From contig JAJDER010000091.1 in the NCBI GenBank assembly GCA_029259725.1, forward strand, positions 1-64,000: a stretch of 64,000 bases of DNA, in the 5' to 3' direction. Source of the DNA: Planctomycetota bacterium (GTDB taxonomy: Bacteria > Planctomycetota > B15-G4). This document shows, piece after piece, positions 43,489-53,512 of the stretch (within the stretch, counting starts at the first letter, position 1; every line of letters starts with the position of its first letter). A program made the position numbers and the translations under genes. The notes beneath the pieces are model-generated. The model worked only from the letters and a program-made list of their open reading frames with translations, was not told the origin of the DNA and did no database searches.

Positions 43489-44703
43489 TCACATCTCTTC
43501 GGAGAAGGACGCCACGCGCGCCACGTACTCCTCGTTGTCGGGCGCCAGCTCGGCTGCCTGCCGCGCGGTCAGCACGGCCTGCTTCCGCAGCTTGCTGTCG
43601 CCGAAGTGGAACTGGGCGCGCGCGAGCAGGTCGATCCGCTCGGCCAGCCAGGCCTTCTGGTCGGCTTCGCTCCAGTCGCCGCCGTCGCCTTCGTCGTCGC
43701 CCTGCCTCGCCTCCGACTCCGCCGCGTAGGACTCGCAGAAGGCGTGGGACGCCTCGACCGACACCGAAGCCAGCTCGATCACGAAGGACCGGTCCTCGTC
43801 GGACAGCTCGTCTTCGGCGCTCATGATGTAGTTGGCCACGCCGTAGGCCCAGTCGCCGGAATCGCCCTCACCGATGTTCGGCCAGGCGCCGCGGAAGGCC
43901 GCTCGCGCCAGGGCCGGCTCATCCGAGTTGGCCAGGTAGTTGCCCAACTCGGTCCAACCCTCGAAGGCGACGGGCTCGAGCGTCATCGACGCCAGGTGCG
44001 CCACCACCGGCGAGGTGTCGAGCAGGCCCTGCTCGTGACCCTCGATCGGAGCGCAGCGACTCCACACGTCACGCAGCACGATCGTGGCGCCCGTCGGCGT
44101 CTCGCCGTTCGGGTCCGCTTCCCGGATCTCGGTCATGAGCTTGCCGGCCGAGCGCTGGTCGCCGCAGTTGCCGAGCTTCTGAGCGAGCAGGTACTTGTAG
44201 GACAGGTCGCCCTCGTTCTCCTCGGCGGCCGCTTGCCGCGCGGAGACCGTGTCTTCGCGCTTCAGGATGCGGTCGAGTTCGTACATCAACGGCTCGGGCG
44301 GGATGTACCCGAAGATCGTGTCCTCGATGCGACCGTTGCCGCCGATGAAGAGCATCGACGGGAAGCTGTCCACGTTGAACAGCTTCTGGATCTGCTGGCT
44401 GTCGCGCGAATCGGAGTCGTCGAACTTCACGCAGACGAACTCGCTCAGCAGGGCCGCCACGTCGCCGGTAGGGAAGACCTCTTCGACGAGACCGTTGGCG
44501 TACTCGCTCCAGGTCGGCACGAAGGCGACCAGGACCATCGTCTCGCGCGCCTTGGCCTCGCGGACGGCGGCGTTGTAGCTGCCATCGAACCACTCGACCT
44601 CGGCGCGGGCACCGTGCTCGTCGTGCTCGTCGTCGGTGAGGGCGTGGGTGGTGGGCACGCTCAGCGCGAGGCCGAGCGCGGTGATCAGGAGGGGCTTCAA
44701 CAT
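43489..44703 (-). CDS. Secreted thioredoxin-fold protein lacking CxxC, paralog A
   Basis: MLKPLLITALGLALSVPTTHA signal; VLVAFVPTWSEYANGLVEEVF; IQKLFNVDSFPSMLFIGGNGRIEDTIFGYIPPEPLMYELDRI. Confidence 0.8.
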   Translation of the reverse strand: MLKPLLITALGLALSVPTTHALTDDEHDEHGARAEVEWFDGSYNAAVREAKARETMVLVAFVPTWSEYANGLVEEVFPTGDVAALLSEFVCVKFDDSDSRDSQQIQKLFNVDSFPSMLFIGGNGRIEDTIFGYIPPEPLMYELDRILKREDTVSARQAAAEENEGDLSYKYLLAQKLGNCGDQRSAGKLMTEIREADPNGETPTGATIVLRDVWSRCAPIEGHEQGLLDTSPVVAHLASMTLEPVAFEGWTELGNYLANSDEPALARAAFRGAWPNIGEGDSGDWAYGVANYIMSAEDELSDEDRSFVIELASVSVEASHAFCESYAAESEARQGDDEGDGGDWSEADQKAWLAERIDLLARAQFHFGDSKLRKQAVLTARQAAELAPDNEEYVARVASFSEEM

Positions 44704-44785
44704 GGTCGGGTTCCTTCGGGCCTCGTGCCGTGCCGCACCGGTCCGCCCCCTGTGGAGCGCGACGCGGGCGGGGGCCTCGGGGCCG

Positions 44786-44803
44786 GCTCGTGTCTTCACG
44801 AGC
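44786..44803 (-). other. Stem-loop between the two thioredoxin-fold paralogs
   Basis: gctcgtg-tctt-cacgagc: perfect 7-bp stem. Confidence 0.4.
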
Positions 44804-44875
44804 AGAGGGCCGCCGCGTCGCCGGGTGTGACCGCGCGCCCCACCTGCCGTCCGCGGAAGCGCGGCGCGAAGGGGC

Positions 44876-46132
44876 TCAGCCGTCCGTGCGACCGGCCGCG
44901 AAGAAGTCGCCGCGGCGCTGGTACTCCTCGTTCTCGGGGTCGAGCGCGAGGCAGCGGCCGGCCAGCGCGATGGCCTCGTCGGTGCGACCGACGGCGTCAT
45001 AGGCGAAGGCCAGCGCGTCGAGATGCTCGGCGAGCCAGGAGGGATAGTCCGCCTCGGTCACGTCGGCGGCCGCGAGCGCGGCGGCGTCGCCCTCCAGGCT
45101 CTCGGCCCGCGCGACGACTTCCTCGGCCACCTCGAGCACGAACGCGTTCTGGCCCGCGCTGGCCGCCGCGGCGTTCTCGGTCATGCGGCGCACCAGTTCC
45201 AGCCCGCTGGCGAGGAGGCCCGACTCGGGCACGTGGGCCCACTGGGTGCGATAGGCCGCCAAGGCCTGCTCGGGACGGCCCGCTCCGAAGTACAGGTCGC
45301 CCGCCTGGCCCCAGCCCTCGTAGCGGGCCTGCGGCAACTCGATGCCGCCCAGTGCGGCCTCGAACGCGGTCAGGTCCCAGTTGGCGATGTTGCCCGTGCC
45401 ACCCTGCTCGGCGGCGATGGCCTGGAGCACGTCCTGCAGCTTGACGCGCGCGCCGGTGAGGGTCGCGCCGTCGGGGTCGTCGCGCCGAATGGAGTCCAGC
45501 GCGCGCTGGGCCCGCCGTGTGTCGCCGCAGTCGCCCAGCTTGACCGCCAGGGAATGGCGCAGCGCCAGGTCCCCGGGCGACGCGTCCGCCAACGCCTGAC
45601 GCGCGCTCACCGTGTCGTTCCCGCTCTTGATGCGCTGCAGCTCGAACACCAGCGGCGCCGGCGGGATGTACCCGAAGATGGCGTCCTCGATCCGTCCGTC
45701 GGAGCCGACGACGATCAGCGTCGGGAACGTCGTCACGTTGAAGAGCTTCATCACCTGGGTCGCGCGTACATCGTCGTCGCGGTACTGCAGGCAGACCATG
45801 CCCTCGAGTTCCCGGGCCACGGCCGCATCGGCGAAGGTCTCGTCCACCACCTTGTTCGAGTAGTCGCTCCATGCGGGCACGAAGGCGATGAACACCAGCC
45901 TGCCGCCATCCCGGGCCGCGCGCAGCGCGCGGTTGTAGCCGTCGGCGTACCAGTCGATGCCGGGGTGGTCGCCGGCCGCGGGCGAACCCGGAGCGGCGAC
46001 CAGCGCAGCGTCCTGGAGCGGCGAGACCTGGGCCGCCGCGTCGGCGGCGAGGTGCGGCAACAGGGCCGTCGCCAGCAGGGTGATCAGGACGCCGTGACGG
46101 CGCGCGAGAGTCGAGCGGGATGTGGGCAGCAT
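44876..46132 (-). CDS. Secreted thioredoxin-fold protein lacking CxxC, paralog B
   Basis: LVFIAFVPAWSDYSNKVVDETF; MKLFNVTTFPTLIVVGSDGRIEDAIFGYIPPAPLVFELQRI; TPR-like C-terminus as in paralog A. Confidence 0.8.
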   Translation of the reverse strand: MLPTSRSTLARRHGVLITLLATALLPHLAADAAAQVSPLQDAALVAAPGSPAAGDHPGIDWYADGYNRALRAARDGGRLVFIAFVPAWSDYSNKVVDETFADAAVARELEGMVCLQYRDDDVRATQVMKLFNVTTFPTLIVVGSDGRIEDAIFGYIPPAPLVFELQRIKSGNDTVSARQALADASPGDLALRHSLAVKLGDCGDTRRAQRALDSIRRDDPDGATLTGARVKLQDVLQAIAAEQGGTGNIANWDLTAFEAALGGIELPQARYEGWGQAGDLYFGAGRPEQALAAYRTQWAHVPESGLLASGLELVRRMTENAAAASAGQNAFVLEVAEEVVARAESLEGDAAALAAADVTEADYPSWLAEHLDALAFAYDAVGRTDEAIALAGRCLALDPENEEYQRRGDFFAAGRTDG

Positions 46133-46142
46133 GGATGGGACC

Positions 46143-48842
46143 TCAGTGGATCAGGTGCAGCGCTCCCGGCTGGAGGTCGAGGCGCACCCGGCGCACCTCG
46201 TCCTCCCCGGAATACAGGATCAGGGTGTCGGCGTCCTCGGAGACCGAGACGATCTCCGAGCGCCCGTCGAGGACGCGCGCCGAGGGCAGTTGCCGGCGCA
46301 CGTCGAAGGTCAGCAGGCTGAGCGGCAGGACCGCGCCGGCCCCGTCGCGGATCTCGAACCGATCGGCTTCGTCGGCGAGAGCGAGTGCCACCCCGAGATC
46401 GACGCGGCGGCGGAGCACGATCTCCAGGCTCGCGACGTCCTGGCGCTCGCCGAGCCGGGTCCCCGGCGGCCGGCCGAACTCCAGGTCCAGCACCCCGTCG
46501 CCGCCCACCGAGAGGTAGCTGCCCTCCCGGGCGACGCGGGTCAGCGCGAAGCGGCCTTCGCTGTCGGTCACGACGCCGGAGGCGCTCACGAGCGAGCGCG
46601 AGCCGCCCACCTGGAACACGTCCATCGTGGCGCTCACCCCGATCCCCGCCAGCGGCGTGCCGTCCGGGGCGACCACGCGGCCCGCGACCCGCGGCAGGAC
46701 CGCGTCCATGTCGAGCACCAGCTCGACATCGTCACGTCCCGCGGCGACGCCGGTCTGTTCGGCGCGCACCAGCGTGTAGCGATCGTAGGCGGCCACGTGG
46801 TACTCGCGGTCGAGCAGGCCGGTCAGCTCGAAGCGACCGTCCTCACCGCTGCTCACCGTCGCCCAGTACTCATCCGGCGCTCCCCGCGCCACGGACTCGA
46901 CCAGCGTCTGGGGCCCGCGCGCATGGCCGGCGCCGCCGCCGGTCCGGGTGTCCTGTTCGTTGTCGTACAGGCGACGCTCGTGCACGGCGAGGACGCCTGG
47001 ATCCTCGATCCAGACCTCCACCCCGAGCATGGGCGTCCCGTCGGGCGCCACGACGCGACCGCTGATCGTCGCCGTCTCCGCACCCAGCGTCAGCACCACG
47101 CCGGTCCGCACCAGGCCCGCCGTGAGATCCTCGGGCAAGGGCAGGTCGAGCTGGCTGGGTTGCATGCCCGCCTTGACCGCGACGAGGCGCAGGCTCCGCT
47201 CACTGAGCGGCCCCCACCCCAGGCTGTTTCCCGGCCGGGGGAAGGGCGCGAGCTGGCTCTCCCGCAGGTGCAGTTCGAAGCTCCCGTCCGCGACCGTCAT
47301 GGCCGTCGCGAGTCCACACGACACGTGCGCGGCCGGCACCGGCACACCGACCGGATCGAGCACGGACCCACGGATCACGTGGGCCGGGCGGACCAGCGTC
47401 AGCACCAGATCCGCGCCGGCCACCCCGGGCGCGGCGTCGCGATGGATCTCGAAGCCGTCCGCCACCACCTGCAGCCTCAGGTCGTCGATGTCCGGCGCGT
47501 CGGGCAGCGCGAAGCGCCCGCGGTCGTCGGTCACGACGTGCTGCCGATACGGCGTGACCGCGTCGAGGGCCACCGTGAGCCGCGAGGCGAACCCCTCGGG
47601 GAGCTGCAGCGCCACCGCCGCGCCGACCACCGGCGCACCGCTCTCGTCCACGACGCTCCCGGTGAAGGGCCGCCGCTCAGCGGCCAGCACGATCTGGTCC
47701 AGGTGTCGGCGCCAGGGCCGGACGTTGCCCGACATCACGGTGACGTAGCGCGAGCTGGCCACCAGCACGCGCCCCGACCGCTCCACGTCCTCGAGCACGT
47801 AGCGGCCCTCGGCATCGGACAACGCCGTGATCGTGGAGTGGTTCCGCAGTGCGTCGCCGCCCTTGCCGCGAGCATCCGGCTCGAAGCGCAGACGCACGTC
47901 CGGCAACGGATCGCCGCGCCCATCGAACAACCGACCGCGCACCGGGGCGGTCAGGCTCGGGAAGCTGAACGTCATCGCGCCGACGTCGGCGTCGGGCTTC
48001 GGCGCGCCGCCGGCGACCGTGCCGGAGAGCGCCTCGATGCCCTCGGCGACGCCCGGCCCGGCATCCAGGTCGCCGCGCGCGCGGTCGGCCGTGCGCGGTC
48101 CGACCGTGGTCGTGACCGCGGGACCGGCACCCGCGTCCAGGAGACTCAGCATCGCCAGGGTCACCAGGCCGACGACGAGGATCAGCGCGCCGCCCGGCAG
48201 GAGCACACGCTGCCACCCGCGCACGGCGCCCCCGGGCGCACCCATCCCCGCGCCCCCGGCCAGGGTGGCGGCCGCGGCCTGCTCGCTCCCGAAGGCCAGC
48301 GCCGCGACGCCGAGCGCCCAGCTGTGGCCGTCGCCGCCGTGGGAATCGTCAAGTCGCTCGCGCAGCATGGCCAGCCCGCGCGACAGCCGCTTGCGCACGG
48401 CGGCCGGCGTGCACGCCTCGCGCACGGCGATCTCCGGAGCCGAGAGCCCGTCGAGGTACCGGAACAAGACGGTGGAGCGATACGGCTCGCCCAGCTCCAT
48501 GACCGTGGCCACGAGCCGCTTCTGCACGTCGCCGCGCTCCACGATGTCGAGGGTCGAGGCCACCGCCTCGGACCGGGCCGCGCGCTGCTCGCGGATGTGG
48601 CGTCGCGTGGAGCTGCGCACGGACTGGCGAGCCAGCGTGCGCGTGACCTTGGACAGCCAGGCCCGCAGCGACGGCCCGCTGTGAGCCGTTCTCGGCGGAC
48701 GCTCGAGGGCCAGCAACCAGGCCTCCTGGGCCACGTCCCGGGCCTGGTTGGGGTCCCGTACCAGGGAGCGGGCGAGGGCCTGCACCCAACCCATCTGGGC
48801 CAGGAGTTCCTCGGGGTCGATGGCGCGCGGGGTCTGGTCCAT
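46143..48842 (-). CDS. ECF-type sigma-70 factor fused via TM helix to a carboxypeptidase-regulatory-like domain array
   Basis: Sigma region2/4: VQALARSLVRDPNQARDVAQEAWLLAL...LSKVTRTLARQSVRSSTRR; GEPYRSTVLFRYLDGLSAPEIAVREACTPAAVRKRLSRGLAMLRERL; TM LLPGGALILVVGLVTLAMLSLL; repeats V[RS]G[RS]V[VL]..[DG]G.P[LV].[GD]V. Confidence 0.88.
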   Translation of the reverse strand: MDQTPRAIDPEELLAQMGWVQALARSLVRDPNQARDVAQEAWLLALERPPRTAHSGPSLRAWLSKVTRTLARQSVRSSTRRHIREQRAARSEAVASTLDIVERGDVQKRLVATVMELGEPYRSTVLFRYLDGLSAPEIAVREACTPAAVRKRLSRGLAMLRERLDDSHGGDGHSWALGVAALAFGSEQAAAATLAGGAGMGAPGGAVRGWQRVLLPGGALILVVGLVTLAMLSLLDAGAGPAVTTTVGPRTADRARGDLDAGPGVAEGIEALSGTVAGGAPKPDADVGAMTFSFPSLTAPVRGRLFDGRGDPLPDVRLRFEPDARGKGGDALRNHSTITALSDAEGRYVLEDVERSGRVLVASSRYVTVMSGNVRPWRRHLDQIVLAAERRPFTGSVVDESGAPVVGAAVALQLPEGFASRLTVALDAVTPYRQHVVTDDRGRFALPDAPDIDDLRLQVVADGFEIHRDAAPGVAGADLVLTLVRPAHVIRGSVLDPVGVPVPAAHVSCGLATAMTVADGSFELHLRESQLAPFPRPGNSLGWGPLSERSLRLVAVKAGMQPSQLDLPLPEDLTAGLVRTGVVLTLGAETATISGRVVAPDGTPMLGVEVWIEDPGVLAVHERRLYDNEQDTRTGGGAGHARGPQTLVESVARGAPDEYWATVSSGEDGRFELTGLLDREYHVAAYDRYTLVRAEQTGVAAGRDDVELVLDMDAVLPRVAGRVVAPDGTPLAGIGVSATMDVFQVGGSRSLVSASGVVTDSEGRFALTRVAREGSYLSVGGDGVLDLEFGRPPGTRLGERQDVASLEIVLRRRVDLGVALALADEADRFEIRDGAGAVLPLSLLTFDVRRQLPSARVLDGRSEIVSVSEDADTLILYSGEDEVRRVRLDLQPGALHLIH

Positions 48843-48967
48843 GTCCGTCCGAAGAGGGCCGCCGTCGCCCCGAGTGTGACCGATGGGCTCAGGCGAACCG
48901 CCAGCCCCCTTCGCTCGAGCACCTTGGAGTATCCTCCGGCTGGGGAGAAGTTGCCGGAGACCTGTCG

Positions 48968-50857
48968 ATGACGCTCACCGTCCGCCCCTCGCGGGTCTGC
49001 GTGGCCAGCCTGTTCATGGCCCTGTGGCTGGCTCCCGCGGCTCGACCGGCAGCGCCGGCGCCGACGCCGAGCGTGGGAACCGGCCCAGCCGTGGTCGCCG
49101 TGAGCCCGGCCCGCAACGCCGTGGACGCCCCCACGGGGACGCTGATCTCGGCCGAGGTGGACATCGCTCTCGATCCGGCCACGGTCGACTCCGACAGCGT
49201 CACGGTCTGGGGCCGGTGGTCCGGACCCACGCCCGGCGCCGTCTCCCTGTCCCCCGACGGACGGACCGTCGGCTTCACGCCCGGGCGCCCGTTCTTCCCC
49301 GGCGAGACCGTGACCGTGCAGCTCACGGCCACCATCACGAGCGCCACCGGCGATCCGCTGACCGGCGGCCACGCCTGGATGTTCAGCGCACGCACGGCTC
49401 CCGGCACCGGCAACTTCAGCATGGCCGGCAAGCTCTCCACCGAGATCGGGGGCGAGACCTTCGTGCAGTCCTACGGCATCTACGCCGGCGACCTCGACCA
49501 GGACGGCGCGCCCGACTTCGCCATTCCCAGCGAACAGACCGACGACGTGCGCGTGATGATGAACGACGGCTGCGCCAACTTCTCCGACCCCGTCTCGCAC
49601 GACCTCGGCGGCAACGCGACGCCCAGTTCCAACGAGGGCGCCGACTACGACGGGGACGGCAACGTGGACCTGGCCACGGCGAACATCTTCGGCGACAGCA
49701 TGAGCGTGCTGCTGGGCGACGGCGGCGGCGGCTTCTCGTCGATCACCACCTACCCGGCGGGCAACGCCCCGCGCGGCCTCTCGATCCTCGATGCCGAGGG
49801 TGACGGCGACACCGACATCGTCACCGCCCACCGCGACTCCTCGAACCTGGCCCTGTTCCGGAACGACGGCAGCGGGCAGTTCGCGGCCGCGGCCTTCTTC
49901 GAGGGCGGCGGTGCGGGCGAGACCGCGGTGACCTGCGCGGACGCGGACAACGACGGCTTCGTGGACGTCTTCGCCGCTTGCCACGGCAGCGACCGCATCA
50001 CGCTGCTGCTCAACGACGGCGCCGGGAACTTCAGCTTCTCCGACAGCGTGGGTGTCGGCCCCGAGCCGTGGAACATCGCCACGGCGGACGTGGACCTCGA
50101 CGGCTTCGTCGACGTCGGCACCTGCAACGCGGGCAACGCCAGCGCCTCCATCGCACGCGGGGACGGCGCCGGCGGCCTGACGCTCTCGAGCACCCTCGTC
50201 ACCGGCCCCTTCGGCCTGGCCATCGACTTCGGTGACCTCGACGGCGACGGCGACATGGACGTGGTCACCAGCAACCTGGCCACGTCCGACTGGTCGGTGA
50301 TGAAGAACGACGGCAGCGGGAGTTTCGGCCCGGCGCTGAGCCTGCCCGCGGCGCAGTCGGGTTCGTGCGCCACGCTGGTCGACTACGACCGCGACGGCTT
50401 CCTGGACATCGTCGGTCTGGACGAGTTCGAGGACGAGGTGACGCTGTGGCGGCAGGCCGTGCCGAGTCCGGTGGGCGTGGCCCAGCCGCGCTGTCAGGCG
50501 ACCCTGCGCATCGACAACCTGGCGAATCGCGGCGGCTACGGCAGCCAGCCGGCCCACACCGCGATCATGGGCAACCCGCTCTTCCTCGGCGTCACCGCCG
50601 AGCCGGACGCGGCCTGGACGCTGGCTCTCGGGCTACCCCTCGAGCCCGGGTTGATGGGGAACTTCGGGCTGCTCAACCTGGGGCCGCCGATCATCTTCCT
50701 GTTCAGCAGCACGGTGAACGCGCAGGGCGAGGCCGTGCTGCCCGTGACCGTGCCCACCGGCTCGCCGCCCGGCCTTGAGGTCGCGCTGCAGGTCTTCGTC
50801 GCGACGCCGACCGGATTCCGGACCACGAACCCCGAGGTGGTCGAGCTGGTGCCCTGA
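48968..50857 (+). CDS. Secreted Big_5 (SbsA Ig-like) + VCBS/FG-GAP repeat protein with divergent C-terminal module
   Basis: VVAVSPARNAVDAPTGTLISAEVDIALDPATVDSDSVTVWG; GDLDQDGAPDFAIPS..DYDGDGNVDLATA repeats. Confidence 0.88.
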   Translation: MTLTVRPSRVCVASLFMALWLAPAARPAAPAPTPSVGTGPAVVAVSPARNAVDAPTGTLISAEVDIALDPATVDSDSVTVWGRWSGPTPGAVSLSPDGRTVGFTPGRPFFPGETVTVQLTATITSATGDPLTGGHAWMFSARTAPGTGNFSMAGKLSTEIGGETFVQSYGIYAGDLDQDGAPDFAIPSEQTDDVRVMMNDGCANFSDPVSHDLGGNATPSSNEGADYDGDGNVDLATANIFGDSMSVLLGDGGGGFSSITTYPAGNAPRGLSILDAEGDGDTDIVTAHRDSSNLALFRNDGSGQFAAAAFFEGGGAGETAVTCADADNDGFVDVFAACHGSDRITLLLNDGAGNFSFSDSVGVGPEPWNIATADVDLDGFVDVGTCNAGNASASIARGDGAGGLTLSSTLVTGPFGLAIDFGDLDGDGDMDVVTSNLATSDWSVMKNDGSGSFGPALSLPAAQSGSCATLVDYDRDGFLDIVGLDEFEDEVTLWRQAVPSPVGVAQPRCQATLRIDNLANRGGYGSQPAHTAIMGNPLFLGVTAEPDAAWTLALGLPLEPGLMGNFGLLNLGPPIIFLFSSTVNAQGEAVLPVTVPTGSPPGLEVALQVFVATPTGFRTTNPEVVELVP

Positions 50858-50858
50858 C

Positions 50859-53501
50859 TCAGTCCGACGGCGGCTCCACGGCGCGGGCCGGCCGCACGCC
50901 GACGAGATGCGTACGGAAGCTGCGTCGGGCGCTCCAGCGGGCGGCGCTGCGCAGGCGTTCAGGTGGGTTGCTGAAGCCGCCGCCGCGCAGGATGCGCGTG
51001 CCCAGGTCGCCGATGCTCTCCGGAATCTGCCGCTCGCCGTCCGGCGCGATGACGATGTCCGGGTGGTACGGCATGGGCATGTCGCGACACCACTCCCAGA
51101 CGTTGCCGTGCACGTCGTGCAGGCCGAACGGGTTGGGCTCGAAGCTCCCCACCGGCGCGTGGATGGTGTGGCCGTCGCGCAGGTCGTGGGTCTCGGCGTC
51201 CGCGTAGGACCAGCCCACCGAGCCCTGGTGATCGCGCGCATGCAGATCCGCCAGGTTGGCCGCCCGATCGAGCTGCGACAGATCGCGGCCGGTCCACCAG
51301 GGCGTGGCCGTGCCGCCGCGGCAGGCGGATTCCCACTGGGCCTCCGAGGGCAGCTGCAGGCCGAGCCGGCGCAGCGTCTCGTACGCCTCGTCCCAGGACA
51401 TCTGCTCGACCGGGTGGCTGAGCTGGATCGGCATGGTGCCGAAGGCGGGCGGCCGGTAGCCCGAGGGGTGGTCGCCGGCGAATCGCGTCCACTGCCCCTG
51501 CGTCATCTCGTACCTGGACAGGAAGTACGGCTGCAGCAGCACGCCGTTCACCGGGCCTTCATCGGGCCCGACGAGCGGGTCGTGGTTGAAACCGTCCGGG
51601 TCGGCGGCCTGGGCCCCCATGGCGAACGGCCCGCCGGGGAGCAGCACGAAGATCAGCGCGGTGTCGTCGGCGATGACGTACGCGCCGTCCGCATCGATCT
51701 CGGGCGGCTCCCCGGTCTGCACGTCGCGGAACTCCCACAGCCCGCTGCGCGGATCGCGCCGCAGCGGCACCAGCCCCCACTGCGGCGACAGTTGCAGACC
51801 GTCGTACGCCGGACACAGCCGCCGGTCCGCGATCGAGGCGCGCGCCTCATCCCAGGCCCGGGCCGCGTCGCCCTGGAGTGAGTCCTGCGTGATGCGGTCC
51901 ACCTCCCGGCGGCGCTGGGCCACCGCCGCGGCCGTGGGACCGAAGACGTCGTCCCGGGCGAACGCGGCGAGGGCCGAGGTCAGCTGCGTGAGCTGCTCGT
52001 GCCACCAGCGCGTGTCCTCATCGTCCGCACCGGCGGCGAGTCGGGCGGCGAGATCCGAGAGACGCGACTCGTGCAGCGCCCGTCGATCGAGCAGCGCCCG
52101 CGCGTCGGTCAGCCAGGTGTCCAGCTCGAGGGCGTTGTCGCGCGCCGGCCAGAGCGGGCCGTCCATGCGGGCGCGCAGGTCGCGCAGGCGGTTGCCGTCC
52201 GACAGCCGCAGGATGTCGAGCAACCGATCCCGGTCCCGCTGCAGGGCCTCGTAGGCGGAGAACGCCGCCGCCGCGGCGACGACCACCAGCGCGATTCCCA
52301 GGGCCGACGCGGCGCGATGCCGGCGGATGAAGCGCGAGCAGCGGTAGCGGAACGTGGACGGGCGCGCGTGGACGGGAAACCCGTCGAGGTGTCGGCGCAC
52401 GTCGTCGGCGAGGTCCCGGACGTGGGCGTATCGCTCGGTCGGATCCACGGCGAGCGCGCGCGTGAGGATGGCCCGCAGGTCCCCGCCCAGGTCGGGATGC
52501 AGCTCGACCCGCCCCGCGGCACCCGCGTCCCCCGCGCGTCGGTCGGGTGACGCGACCTCGGACCGCGGACGCTCGCCGGTGAGCAACTCGTGCAGGATCA
52601 CGCCCAGGGCGTACACGTCGGCGGCCGTGCCCACGGTGCGCCCCTCGCGCTGCTCCGGACTGGCGTAGGCCGGAGTCAAGGGCGCCGGCCCCTCCCGGGT
52701 CAGGCTCGGCGCGGCCCGTCGCGGCGGTCCCTCGGGCGCATCGCCCTCTCCGCCGTCAGCCTCGTCGTGGCCGGGGTCGCCCAGGGCACCCGCATCGAGC
52801 CCGTCGCGCGCGCCGAGCACCTTGGCGATGCCGAAGTCGAGCAGCCGCGGCGTGCCCTGCCGATCGACCAGGATGTTGGCCGGCTTGAGATCGCGATGGA
52901 CGACGAGCTGCCCGTGCGCGTAGGCCACGGCGTCGCACACGTCCGCGAACAGGCGGCAGCGCGCCGCGGCAGCGAGACCGCGCGCGTCACACCACCGGTC
53001 GAGCTCCTCGCCCTCGACGTATTCGGTGGCCAGCCACGGCCGGCCGTCGTCGGTGGCGCCGCCGTCGAGCAACCGCGCGATCCCCGGGTGCTCGAGTCGC
53101 GCCAGCGTCGCGCGCTCGTGCCGGAAGCGCGCCAGGATCTCGTCGCCGCCGAGGTCGCGCCGGATCAGCTTCAACGCCGCGCGCTGCTCGAACTCCGCGC
53201 GGCGCGACGCCAGATACACCACGCCCATGCCGCCCGTGCCCAGCACCGAGCGCAACGTCCAGGCGCCGACGGTGCGACCGATCTCGGTGTCCTCGGCCTG
53301 CAAGGCCCCGGCCAGTGTCGCCGCCGAGGGCGCGTCGATCAGGGTCAGCTCGGTGTCGGCCGCCAGCAGTTCGTGCACCTCGCGCCGAAGCGCCTCGTCG
53401 TCGCAGTGCTCCGCCAGGAACGCCACGCGCTCCTCGGGCGCCCGGTCCAGGGCGTCGTGGAACAGCGCTTCGAGGACGCGCGCGCGTTCGGTGTCCGGCA
53501 T
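50859..53501 (-). CDS. Ser/Thr protein kinase with TM and C-terminal FGE/SUMF1-like domain (FGE catalytic Cys absent)
   Basis: LGTGGMGVVYLASRR; VVHRDLKPANILVDRQGTPRLLDFGIAKVLG; FGE-like GPVNGVLLQPYFLSRYEMTQGQWTRFAGDHP...HDVHGNVWEWCRDM...ILRGGGFSNPPERLRSAARW. Confidence 0.92.
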   Translation of the reverse strand: MPDTERARVLEALFHDALDRAPEERVAFLAEHCDDEALRREVHELLAADTELTLIDAPSAATLAGALQAEDTEIGRTVGAWTLRSVLGTGGMGVVYLASRRAEFEQRAALKLIRRDLGGDEILARFRHERATLARLEHPGIARLLDGGATDDGRPWLATEYVEGEELDRWCDARGLAAAARCRLFADVCDAVAYAHGQLVVHRDLKPANILVDRQGTPRLLDFGIAKVLGARDGLDAGALGDPGHDEADGGEGDAPEGPPRRAAPSLTREGPAPLTPAYASPEQREGRTVGTAADVYALGVILHELLTGERPRSEVASPDRRAGDAGAAGRVELHPDLGGDLRAILTRALAVDPTERYAHVRDLADDVRRHLDGFPVHARPSTFRYRCSRFIRRHRAASALGIALVVVAAAAAFSAYEALQRDRDRLLDILRLSDGNRLRDLRARMDGPLWPARDNALELDTWLTDARALLDRRALHESRLSDLAARLAAGADDEDTRWWHEQLTQLTSALAAFARDDVFGPTAAAVAQRRREVDRITQDSLQGDAARAWDEARASIADRRLCPAYDGLQLSPQWGLVPLRRDPRSGLWEFRDVQTGEPPEIDADGAYVIADDTALIFVLLPGGPFAMGAQAADPDGFNHDPLVGPDEGPVNGVLLQPYFLSRYEMTQGQWTRFAGDHPSGYRPPAFGTMPIQLSHPVEQMSWDEAYETLRRLGLQLPSEAQWESACRGGTATPWWTGRDLSQLDRAANLADLHARDHQGSVGWSYADAETHDLRDGHTIHAPVGSFEPNPFGLHDVHGNVWEWCRDMPMPYHPDIVIAPDGERQIPESIGDLGTRILRGGGFSNPPERLRSAARWSARRSFRTHLVGVRPARAVEPPSD

Positions 53502-53512
53502 CGGCTACGGCC

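Noticed and set aside
46122-48971. 949-aa plus-strand ORF
   Set aside because: Antisense to the sigma/carboxypeptidase-regulatory fusion; His/Arg/Gln-rich shadow translation.
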